A model generated the notes under the pieces. The model ran no database searches and was not told the DNA's origin. It saw only the letters and a list, made by a program, of their open reading frames with translations. Made by a program: the position numbers and the translations under genes. From JBDWFY01 sp965275915 (GTDB lineage: Bacteria; Pseudomonadota; Alphaproteobacteria; Rhizobiales; Stappiaceae), in NCBI GenBank assembly GCA_965275915.1, contig CBDHYI010000007.1, forward strand, positions 372,001 to 436,000: a stretch of 64,000 nucleotides of DNA. The letters run 5' to 3'. Of this stretch, positions 26,598 to 34,315 are shown one piece after another. Within the stretch, counting starts at the first letter, position 1. Each line of letters begins with the position of its first letter.

Positions 26598-27965
26598 TCA
26601 AATCAGGCTGGGCAGCCAGGTGATGATGGCCGGAAACGCCAACAGGCCAGCAATCGTCAACACATCGGCAATGAAAAACGGAATGCAGCCCCGAAACACT
26701 TCCTGCACCGGGATATCGGGCCTGACGCCGGACACCACGAAACAGTTGAGACCGATCGGCGGCGTGATCAGGCACAATTCCGCCATTTTAACCACCAAAA
26801 TGCCGAACCAGATCGCGCACGCTTCTCCGGACATGCCAAACGTACTGTCCGCTGCGCTGACAGCCTCGCCGCCATTCAGAGCCATCACGGCCGGGTAAAC
26901 AACCGGCAGCGTCAGAACCAGCATACCGATGGCGTCCATGAACATGCCAAGCACCGCGTAGGCGCACAGAATGAAGATCATGATCAGCCAGGGGCTGAAT
27001 TCCAGACCGACAATGAAGTTCTCGAACGCTTCAGGCAGACCGGCAAAACCGAGGAACCGGACATAGACGAGAACGCCCCAGATCAGCGTGAAAATCATCA
27101 CCGTCAGTTTGGCGGTGTCGTGCAAGGCGTTGCCGAGCTGCTTCAGGCCCATGCCTTTGGCGAAAGCCGTCATCAGAACCACGAAGGCGCCCAGGGAACC
27201 CGCTTCTGTGGGTGTCGCCAGGCCGAAAAAGAACGAACAGAAAATGATCGCGATCACGCCGATAATCGGCAACGTCCCAGGCACCGACGCCAGTTTCTCC
27301 CCCCAGCTATACCCTCGAACCGGCGGTGCATCGCCGCGAAGGGCGGATGTTCCGACGATGATCGCCATATAGATCAGAGCCGAAAACACGCCCGGCAGAA
27401 ACCCCGCGAGCAGGAGTTTTCCGACGCTTTGTTCCACCAGGATTGCATAGATGACCAGAATAGCCGACGGCGGTATCAGCGAGGCCAGCGTACCGCCGGC
27501 GGCCACGACCGCAGCCGACAGCCTTTTGGAATATCCCGCCGACAACATCTCCGGAATTGCAACCCGGGCAAACACCGCGGCTGTTGCCACCGAAGCGCCC
27601 GAGACTGCGGCGAACCCGGCCGTCGCAAAGACGGTGCCGACAGCCATACCGCCGGGCAACCAGCCAAGCCAGCGTTTTGCGGCTTCAAACAATTGCTTTG
27701 TGAAACCGGCGTAAAAAGCAAGAAAGCCGATCAGGATGAAGGTGGGTAAGACCGACAGGGCGTAGGTAACGGATTTCGAATGGGGAATGGTGCCCGCCAT
27801 CTGTATGGCGGTCCAGATGCCGCGCTCAAATCCCAGTTTCATCGAAAAGTGAATGATCAGGCCGATCACGCCGACAAGGGCCGTGGCAAAAGCAACCCGC
27901 ATCCCCATAATGACCAGAACCAGCAGGACCCCGGTCATGACCAGGCCAACGTCAAAAGGGGTCAT
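26598..27965 (-). CDS. dctM: TRAP transporter large permease (DctM)
   Basis: The 455-residue inner-membrane protein has about twelve hydrophobic segments and the DctM signatures: ASGASVATAAVFARVAIPEM near residue 118, GGTLASLIPPSAILVIYAILVEQSVGKLL near 155 and FMDAIGMLVLTLPVVYPAV near 355. It is the ion-coupled transport subunit of a tripartite ATP-independent periplasmic transporter. Its start overlaps the dctQ stop by 4 nt. The transported acid is not known. Confidence 0.94.
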   Translation of the reverse strand: MTPFDVGLVMTGVLLVLVIMGMRVAFATALVGVIGLIIHFSMKLGFERGIWTAIQMAGTIPHSKSVTYALSVLPTFILIGFLAFYAGFTKQLFEAAKRWLGWLPGGMAVGTVFATAGFAAVSGASVATAAVFARVAIPEMLSAGYSKRLSAAVVAAGGTLASLIPPSAILVIYAILVEQSVGKLLLAGFLPGVFSALIYMAIIVGTSALRGDAPPVRGYSWGEKLASVPGTLPIIGVIAIIFCSFFFGLATPTEAGSLGAFVVLMTAFAKGMGLKQLGNALHDTAKLTVMIFTLIWGVLVYVRFLGFAGLPEAFENFIVGLEFSPWLIMIFILCAYAVLGMFMDAIGMLVLTLPVVYPAVMALNGGEAVSAADSTFGMSGEACAIWFGILVVKMAELCLITPPIGLNCFVVSGVRPDIPVQEVFRGCIPFFIADVLTIAGLLAFPAIITWLPSLI

Positions 27966-28594
27966 GTCTTTTCCCCCTCATTGCCGAAGGCTTCGTCAAT
28001 TTCGTGCTGTGCAGTTTCAGCAGCATCATGGATAAGCGGCACTCCGTAGGGATCCGCCGCAGGACTGCGCACCAGGCGCCAGTAGCCGTAAATCTGCAGA
28101 AGAAGACGCAGCCAAAGCAGCGCCAGGGCAACCGGAACAACCAGCTTTGACGGCCAGGTTGCGATCCCGATATCCATGGTGCTGTCACCCAGGGTCCATG
28201 CCCTTTGAAAATGCAGCCAGGATCCCACGGTCAGGAACGACACAGCCACCCAGATCAGAACAACGCCAACCAGTTCCGCGATCCAGAGGATCCGGCCCCT
28301 CAACTGGCTCAGGACGATTTCCATCCGGATATGACCGCCGACACGCTGGCAGTAGGCGACGCCCATGAAGGCGAACACGGCCATCGATTGTTCGGTGATA
28401 TCAATAAAGCCGGGAACCGGTGTTCCAACGATGGCACGCCCCAGAACCTGAATGACTGCCAAGAGCATAAGGATCAGAATGCTGGCCGCCGCAATCAGGT
28501 TAAACAGGTTCTCGATTTGGCCCAGCACCCCGTCAAATTTGATAAAGGTCACCGGCCGGCCGGCACCGGTGCCGCCGGAATGGGGATCAGTCAT
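27962..28594 (-). CDS. dctQ: TRAP transporter small permease (DctQ)
   Basis: The product of 210 residues from ATG 28594 (AAAGGA site about 11 nt upstream; ATG 28630 also in frame) has four hydrophobic helices. VLGRAIVGTPVPGFIDITEQSMAVFAFMGVAYCQRVGGHIRMEI is the typical DctQ core, with the conserved GHIRM. It links DctP docking to DctM. The 80-residue C-terminal region is hydrophilic and acidic. Confidence 0.92.
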   Translation of the reverse strand: MTDPHSGGTGAGRPVTFIKFDGVLGQIENLFNLIAAASILILMLLAVIQVLGRAIVGTPVPGFIDITEQSMAVFAFMGVAYCQRVGGHIRMEIVLSQLRGRILWIAELVGVVLIWVAVSFLTVGSWLHFQRAWTLGDSTMDIGIATWPSKLVVPVALALLWLRLLLQIYGYWRLVRSPAADPYGVPLIHDAAETAQHEIDEAFGNEGEKT

Positions 28595-28666
28595 GCGATC
28601 GATCCTTTCGATCCGCTCCGGAGAGATCACCGGAGCGGATAAATTTCAGTTTTGAAAGGTGGTCGA

Positions 28667-29683
28667 TCAGTTCAGATTGGACTGAACGAGGTCGAGCAGT
28701 TCCTGTGCCGGAACACCCTTGGCTGACATTTCTTCAACCCAGGCATCCCAGTTCGGTTTTCCGGCTTTTTCCTTAAATGCTGCCAGTTCTTCGGCGGAAA
28801 ACTCAACCTTCTGGATGTTGGCCGCTTCGAGAGCCGGATACCATTTGTCGTAAACCTTGGCGTAGTTTGCCAGGTAATGTTCAATCGCCGGATCAACAGA
28901 CTCATCAAGCGCCTTTTTGAGATCATCCGGCAGGGCATTGTAGGCTTCGATATTGACCACAACCGGACAGTTGACCGTACCAGGATTGAGGTTTGTGGTC
29001 CACCAGTCGCCCACGTCCACGGTCTTAAACGACAGATGTGCGTGCGGCGCGAAGCTGGCGGCATTCACCGTGCCGGAATCGAGCGCCTGATACGTTTCCG
29101 CAGCCGTTACTGTCGTGGGCACCGCCCCAACCACTTTCATGGCCTGACCGACACCGCCGAGCGCACGGACCGGCATCCCGTCAAAATCTGAAACTGATTT
29201 GGGTGCCTCGCCTTTGCCGACAAAGTTGTATTGCGGCATCGGTGAAGACATCAGCAGTTTTGCGTTCCAGCGGGCGAGATCCTTCTCAACTGCCGGATGC
29301 GCATAAACGAGCTTGTCGAGTTTCACCTGGGTTTCAAGGTCGGGCACGCCGAGAAACGGCAGTTCCAATACGGTAATGGTCGGGTTCTTGTCCGCGTGAT
29401 AGGACGCGCAGAACTGCGCCATCTCGAAGGCACCTATCGCGATACCGTCAAGGTTCTCCCGCGATTTGGAGAGCGCACCGCCGTAGTGGAGTTTGATTTC
29501 AAATTTCCCGTCCGAGCGGGCGGCAACCTCTTCCGCAAGCTTTTCAACATGCTCGGTGAAAGCACGTTTCTTTCCCCAAAGGGACACATTCCAGGTGACA
29601 TCGGCTGCAAATGCGCTGCCGGTAAACACCATACCGACAGCAAGGGCGGTTGTGGATATGGCGAGCTTTTTCACTGAGTTCAT
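28667..29683 (-). CDS. dctP: TRAP transporter substrate-binding protein (DctP)
   Basis: From ATG 29683 (AGGGAGG site 6 nt upstream) the product has 338 residues with a signal peptide ending GSAFA near residue 26. The DctP fold is visible in KLHYGGALSKSRENLDGIAIGAFEMAQF near residue 68. FDGMPVRALGG near residue 165 contains the Arg that clamps the ligand carboxylate in this family. NPGTVNCPVVVNIEAYNALPDDLKKAL follows near residue 230. It captures an organic acid in the periplasm for DctQM. The leader contains a sigma-54 promoter 75 nt upstream of the start. Confidence 0.94.
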   Translation of the reverse strand: MNSVKKLAISTTALAVGMVFTGSAFAADVTWNVSLWGKKRAFTEHVEKLAEEVAARSDGKFEIKLHYGGALSKSRENLDGIAIGAFEMAQFCASYHADKNPTITVLELPFLGVPDLETQVKLDKLVYAHPAVEKDLARWNAKLLMSSPMPQYNFVGKGEAPKSVSDFDGMPVRALGGVGQAMKVVGAVPTTVTAAETYQALDSGTVNAASFAPHAHLSFKTVDVGDWWTTNLNPGTVNCPVVVNIEAYNALPDDLKKALDESVDPAIEHYLANYAKVYDKWYPALEAANIQKVEFSAEELAAFKEKAGKPNWDAWVEEMSAKGVPAQELLDLVQSNLN

Positions 29684-29757
29684 GATTATCCTCCCTAAAA
29701 CAGACACTGCGGATCTTTGGCTCCCAGCCGTTCGCAGCATCCAGTGTTTGTCTAATG

Positions 29758-29772
29758 GCAATCTTTGTGCCA
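29758..29772 (-). promoter_or_regulatory. Sigma-54 (RpoN) promoter of dctPQM
   Basis: On the minus strand the sequence reads TGGCAC-AAAGA-TTGC, an exact match to the -24/-12 consensus TGGCAC-N5-TTGC. It lies 75 nt before the dctP start and just downstream of a sigma-54 activator gene whose protein has the GAFTGA loop. A short inverted repeat TGAGA-N8-TCTCA at 29803-29820 upstream might be part of an activator site. Confidence 0.85.
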
Positions 29773-29970
29773 GTTGAGCCGGAATTCAAGACCGGCCGAC
29801 TTTGAGAGAACTGTATCTCAGAGAGGATAAATTCAAGCCTTTGACTTTGTGGAGCAATTTTCAAACCGTCACGGCTGCGATTATTCGGAAACGGGAAACT
29901 CGTCGCGCTTTCTTTAGGAATATGTCGGCGGATTTTCGCCGATCTCTCGTCACAATCGGCAATTTTCCGC

Positions 29971-31356
29971 TTATTCGGTCACAGTCAGAGATTTGGGCCG
30001 GCTGAGACCGTACCGCTGCATCTTTTCGTTAAGCGTGCGGCGCGGCAGGTTCAACTCGCGCATCACCTCACTGATATTGCCGCTATGACGCAGCAGAGCC
30101 CGCTTGATCAGATGGGCTTCGTAACGGTCGACCATCTCCCGTAATGTGCGTCCGCTTTCCTCCGCCGAAACAGTGCCGGAAGCGCCCACCAATTCCTCCA
30201 GCGACGTCCTGTTGAAGGCTCCGGACAAAACAAAACGCTCCGCAGCATTGCGAAGCTCGCGGACATTGCCGGGCCACTCATACAGACCAAGAAAGGCTTC
30301 ATCCCGGGCCGCCAACTCCGGCACCGGCATGCCATAGTCACAGGAAAATCGGTTGATCAGCTTGTCAAATATGATCAGCGCATCCCCCGCCCTTTGGCGC
30401 AGCGGCGGAATGTGAATCTCGATCGGATTAAGCCGAAACAGCAGATCTTCCCGCAACCGGCCTTCAGCGGCGGCCTGTTTCGGATCGCGGTTGGCCGCGC
30501 TGATCACACGTATATCGACCGGAACCGGAGCCGTTCCCCCGATCCGGTCAACTTCCTTTTCCTGCAGAACCCTCAACAGTTTCGGCTGAAGGGCCAGAGG
30601 CATCGACACGATTTCATCAAGCAACAATGTGCCTTTGTCGGCACTCTCAATCCGCCCGATCCGCTGCTGTGCGGCGCCGGTAAATGCACCGGGCTCGTGA
30701 CCGAAAAGCTCCGCTTCAACCATCGTTTCGGGCAGCGCCGCGCTGTTCACGGCCACGAAGGGAGCCTTTTGCCGGGGCGACTGCTCATGCAGCGCTCGTG
30801 CGACCAATTCCTTCCCGGTCCCCGTTTCGCCAATGATCATCACAGTGGCATCAGTGGGCGCATAATGGAGAATGCTCCGCCGCAGATCCTTCATGACCTG
30901 ACTGTCGCCAATCAGTGTTTCGGAGAGCGCATCATGACCGGAAAGGCGGCCTCTCAGCTGGCGATTCTCAACGATTAAGGAGCGATGCTCCACCGCCCTG
31001 CCGACAACATGGGCAATTACGTCCGGGTCGAACGGTTTTTCGATAAAATCATACGCGCCCGCCCGCATCGCCTGAACCGCCATGGGCACATCACCGTGAC
31101 CTGTGATCATGATGACGGGGATATCCTCATCAAGGTGCCGGATATGTTTCAGAAGCGCAAAACCATCCTCTCCCGGCAGTTTGACATCGGAGATAACGCA
31201 CCCGGAAAACCCGCGGTCAAGATGTGCCAGCGCCTGAGCAACATTGGTAGCCTCAATCGGTTCAAAGTTCGCAAGCCACAGCCATTGCTGAAGCGCCGCC
31301 CGCATTGCCGGATCATCATCCACAAACAGCACCATGCCCTTGACTTCGGCACTCAT
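29971..31356 (-). CDS. dctD: Sigma-54-dependent response regulator (DctD-like)
   Basis: The 461-residue product from ATG 31356 overlaps the sensor kinase stop (ATGA). A receiver domain (VLFVDDDPAMRAAL, phospho-Asp in CVISDVKLPGEDG, Lys in FIEKPFDP) occupies residues 1-125. The AAA+ domain has IIGETGTGKELVARAL (Walker A), GHEPGAFTGAAQQR with the GAFTGA sigma-54 contact loop, GTLLLDEIVSMPL (Walker B) and NVRELRNAAERFV. A Fis-type helix-turn-helix (GNISEVMRELNLPRRTLNEKM) ends the protein. It should activate the sigma-54 promoter before dctP. Confidence 0.95.
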   Translation of the reverse strand: MSAEVKGMVLFVDDDPAMRAALQQWLWLANFEPIEATNVAQALAHLDRGFSGCVISDVKLPGEDGFALLKHIRHLDEDIPVIMITGHGDVPMAVQAMRAGAYDFIEKPFDPDVIAHVVGRAVEHRSLIVENRQLRGRLSGHDALSETLIGDSQVMKDLRRSILHYAPTDATVMIIGETGTGKELVARALHEQSPRQKAPFVAVNSAALPETMVEAELFGHEPGAFTGAAQQRIGRIESADKGTLLLDEIVSMPLALQPKLLRVLQEKEVDRIGGTAPVPVDIRVISAANRDPKQAAAEGRLREDLLFRLNPIEIHIPPLRQRAGDALIIFDKLINRFSCDYGMPVPELAARDEAFLGLYEWPGNVRELRNAAERFVLSGAFNRTSLEELVGASGTVSAEESGRTLREMVDRYEAHLIKRALLRHSGNISEVMRELNLPRRTLNEKMQRYGLSRPKSLTVTE

Positions 31357-33179
31357 TCCACCGGCTCCGGGACGTTGCGAACTGAGGAGAAGCTGCGGTT
31401 TTCCGGGGACGCAGTTTCCCCGCCATCGACGTTTCCGACCGGCAGACAAACATCGAAGCGCGCGCCGCCCAAAACACTCTCGCTCACTTGAATGTCTCCG
31501 CCTAAATCTTTGATCAACCGGTAGGAAATCGAAAGGCCGAGCCCCAAGCCGCCATTTTCGAGTTTAGTGCTGACAAAAGGATCAAAGATCTTGTCGCGCA
31601 CGTCATCCTCAATGCCGGATCCATTGTCTTCGACACCGATTGAGACCGCATCATTTTCGACCGAAGCCGAAATCAGCAGGGTCGGATCGACTCGTTCACC
31701 GCACGCTTCGATCCCGTTTCGCAACAGGTTCACCAGGACTTGCTCAAGCCGGAGGGGCAGCGTCTCAAGCAGAATATCCCGGTCGGGCATGTTTCGTTCA
31801 ACCGTTACATTCTTTTCCGCAATCAGCCCCGCATTCAGTTTGAGCGAAGCATCAATGCAACCGCTCAAACTGGTTACCTCCAATCGATCATCGACGGGAC
31901 GGGAGAAACGCTTCAGCTCTCGGGTGATCGCAGCCATACGCATTTGCAGGTGATCGATTTCGCCCAAATTGTCTTCAACCGATTTCTGGTCGTTTTTGTC
32001 AAGAAAGACGCGCGCGCCCGCAATGAACATGCGCATCGCAGTCAGCGGCTGGTTAAGCTCGTGCGCGACGGCGGCAGACATCTGACCGACGGCGGCGAGT
32101 TTTCCTGCCCGTGCAAGATCGCCCTCAGTCCGCCGCAGTTCCCGCTCCACCCGCCTGCGCTCGTCAATCTCATCGACCAATCTCTCATTGAGCTCCCTGA
32201 GAGCCGCCGACTCAAGGCGCAACTGCGCAGACGTGCGTCCCAGCGCCCGGCCGCTGAGATATTGCAACAGCACCAGATACAAAAGCGAGCCCACGCCTGC
32301 AATTGACCAGACAATCCAGGTGCCGCTTGCAATGTCCGAAGCCGGTGTCAGGAAATGCAGCCTCCATCCATCAAACCCGAAATCGGTGTGCGCATGCCGG
32401 TACTCGGTTCCGCCAAGCATCGACCAGGGCTCTCCCGGCTCCGTTTCTATTGAAAGCGGCAGAAGAGCCTGCTCCCCATATTGCCGCGATCCGCTTATCT
32501 GTTGTCTGACTGCATCGGACAAAGGCGCGATCGTCCGATACCGCCAGTCGCCGTGGCTTGAAAGAAAAACAATGCCGTGCTGGTCGGTTACAAACACCGC
32601 CTCCCCGCCGTCAGCCCAACTTTTTTCAAGTGGCCTCATGTCCACTTTTACCGCAGCCACACCCAATGGCGCTCCTTCAACCGGCATTGCACGGGCAAAG
32701 AAAAATCCCGGCTCTCCCGTCGTCGAGCCGATTGCGAAATAGTCGCCGGTTCCGTGTTGCAGTGCCTGCTGAAAATAAGGACGAAACGAATAGTTCTCAC
32801 CAAGGAAATTACGCGGCTGATCCCAGTTGCTGGCTGAAACTGTGGTGCCGGAAACGTCCATGATGTACAGCGCCGCCGCGCCTGAAGCGGACGTCAGATC
32901 CTGTAAAAAAAGATTGGCTGTCTGCCGACGCCCGGCCTCGGTTAAAGCCGCATCAGCTCGCGCATCCCGTGCGATGATGTAAGGCAGGTACCGGAATTTA
33001 TCGAGTTCTCCGAGTATCGTTTCCTCGTAAAGGGTCAAACGCTCGTGCGCTTTTTCGTCCGCCTCGAAAACCGCGGTTTCCAGAAGTTGGCGCGACAGCA
33101 GGAAAGCCGCCGCCCACATCACGAGGATCGGAACAAGCAGCAACAGCCGGCGTAACCACTTCTGTTTTTGTTCTTTCAT
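31353..33179 (-). CDS. dctB: Sensor histidine kinase (DctB-like) with periplasmic double-Cache domain
   Basis: The protein has about 608 residues from ATG 33179, preceded by AAAGG; ATG 33191 is also possible. A membrane helix near residues 12-32 is followed by a periplasmic Cache sensor with DctB-like FRPYFQQALQHGTGDYFAIGSTTGEPGFFFARAM, a second helix near 290-310, and a coiled linker. The kinase core then has AAVAHELNQPLTAMRMF (H box), QVLVNLLRNGIEA (N box), VEDNGSGI and GGLGLGLSISY (G boxes). It senses the TRAP ligand, probably a dicarboxylate-like acid, and phosphorylates the regulator encoded next to it. Confidence 0.94.
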   Translation of the reverse strand: MKEQKQKWLRRLLLLVPILVMWAAAFLLSRQLLETAVFEADEKAHERLTLYEETILGELDKFRYLPYIIARDARADAALTEAGRRQTANLFLQDLTSASGAAALYIMDVSGTTVSASNWDQPRNFLGENYSFRPYFQQALQHGTGDYFAIGSTTGEPGFFFARAMPVEGAPLGVAAVKVDMRPLEKSWADGGEAVFVTDQHGIVFLSSHGDWRYRTIAPLSDAVRQQISGSRQYGEQALLPLSIETEPGEPWSMLGGTEYRHAHTDFGFDGWRLHFLTPASDIASGTWIVWSIAGVGSLLYLVLLQYLSGRALGRTSAQLRLESAALRELNERLVDEIDERRRVERELRRTEGDLARAGKLAAVGQMSAAVAHELNQPLTAMRMFIAGARVFLDKNDQKSVEDNLGEIDHLQMRMAAITRELKRFSRPVDDRLEVTSLSGCIDASLKLNAGLIAEKNVTVERNMPDRDILLETLPLRLEQVLVNLLRNGIEACGERVDPTLLISASVENDAVSIGVEDNGSGIEDDVRDKIFDPFVSTKLENGGLGLGLSISYRLIKDLGGDIQVSESVLGGARFDVCLPVGNVDGGETASPENRSFSSVRNVPEPVE

Positions 33180-33286
33180 GTCGCCTTTCATGCCCGCCCG
33201 TTACCCGATAACTCTGCGAAATCGCGTTCGGAATAAGCAACCATCCGCAAGGATGCCGGGTTTCGCCACGGATTTGCAAATTTTTA

Positions 33287-33300
33287 TTGATCCGCGTCAA
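33287..33300 (+). promoter_or_regulatory. FNR/FixK-type box upstream of the universal stress gene
   Basis: TTGATCCGCGTCAA is a match to the FNR/FixK/Anr site TTGAT-N4-RTCAA. It is 65 nt before the usp start, a position suitable for activation. A second box with the same form lies at 38883-38896 near related genes. Confidence 0.7.
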
Positions 33301-33364
33301 GGCGGACGTCGACACGGCTCCCTAGGGTGTGGAGAACAGCAGACAGAATTCACAGGAGTCCGTC

Positions 33365-34195
33365 ATGGCACTTAAAGACATTCTGAACCTTGTCGACCTG
33401 AACGGCAATCGGCCGTCGACCAAGGTGGCCTTGGATCTGGCGAGCAAATGCGATGCCCATGTGACCGGGGTCGCAATCACCTTTGACCGGCTCGTGCAGG
33501 GTTTCGTCGCGGCGGAAGTGCCGTCGGAGTATCTCAATCATGCGCGCCAGCAGTCCGTCGACTTGACTAAGAAATCCCTGGCGGCATTTGATGAACTGGC
33601 GGGTAAGGCCGGCGTAAGATCGGAAGCACGTCTGATAGAAATGGTCGAAGGCGGTAGTGTTGAACCGTTCATTGCTCATCTCAGCATGACCGACCTGCTT
33701 GTGATCGGGCAGGACAAACCCGAGCCGACCGAGCCCATGCGCGAACAACTGATCGAAGCCGCTCTGTTTGACTCCGGCATTCCCATACTGGTGGTCCCCT
33801 ATGCAGGGCATGACAGCTTTTCCGCCGAACATGTGATGGTTGCCTGGGATGGGAGCCGGACGGCGGCGCGTGCGGTGCATGCCGGTCTGCCTTTGCTGGA
33901 ATTGGCGAAAAAAGTATCGATCGTGATTGTTGAAAACGGCAAGAGGCTGGCTGGTGAAAGCGGCTCCGACATCGCAACGTATCTCTCCCGGCATGGGGTC
34001 AATGTTGCCGTTCAGCGAATCAAAAAACCACCGATCGGCATTGCCGACACAATGCTGAACTTCATCGCCGATGAAGGCGTTAATCTCACGGTTATGGGTG
34101 GTTACGGCCACAGCAGGATGCGTGAATTCATCCTTGGCGGAGCGACGCGGGGCATGCTGGCATCCATGACCGTTCCGGTGTTGATGGCTCACTGA
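33365..34195 (+). CDS. Universal stress protein, tandem UspA domains
   Basis: The product from ATG 33365 (CAGGAG site 7 nt upstream) has 276 residues forming two Usp domains. The first (ILNLVDLNGNRPSTKVALDLA) lacks an evident nucleotide loop. The second carries VMVAWDGSRTAARAVHAGLPLL and near the C-terminus VMGGYGHSRMREFILGGATRGML, which fits the G-2x-G-9x-G ATP-binding loop. Tandem Usp proteins are often induced by low oxygen or energy stress. A FNR-type box precedes the gene, and a Pat-like enzyme gene follows. Confidence 0.9.
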   Translation: MALKDILNLVDLNGNRPSTKVALDLASKCDAHVTGVAITFDRLVQGFVAAEVPSEYLNHARQQSVDLTKKSLAAFDELAGKAGVRSEARLIEMVEGGSVEPFIAHLSMTDLLVIGQDKPEPTEPMREQLIEAALFDSGIPILVVPYAGHDSFSAEHVMVAWDGSRTAARAVHAGLPLLELAKKVSIVIVENGKRLAGESGSDIATYLSRHGVNVAVQRIKKPPIGIADTMLNFIADEGVNLTVMGGYGHSRMREFILGGATRGMLASMTVPVLMAH

Positions 34196-34210
34196 TACGA
34201 CCCGAATGTT

Positions 34211-34242
34211 GGTCCGTGAGGCGGCAAACCGCCTTATGGACC
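34211..34242 (+). promoter_or_regulatory. Stem-loop between usp and the Pat-like gene
   Basis: GGTCCGTGAGGCGG, a CAAA loop and CCGCCTTATGGACC pair as a 14-bp stem including two G-U pairs. It begins 16 nt after the usp stop and is not followed by a T-run. A second smaller GCGG-containing hairpin with a similar GGGAAACCGCC right arm lies at about 34278-34293. These may control transcript stability between the genes. Confidence 0.5.
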
Positions 34243-34315
34243 AAATCGGAAACTACGATAGGGAGGATCAAGGGACAGCGGCGGGAAACCGCCTTGCAAA
34301 ATCGGGCCAATAGAC

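Noticed and set aside
33350..34192. 280-residue open frame on the minus strand
   Set aside because: It mirrors the universal stress gene and has shadow-like composition.
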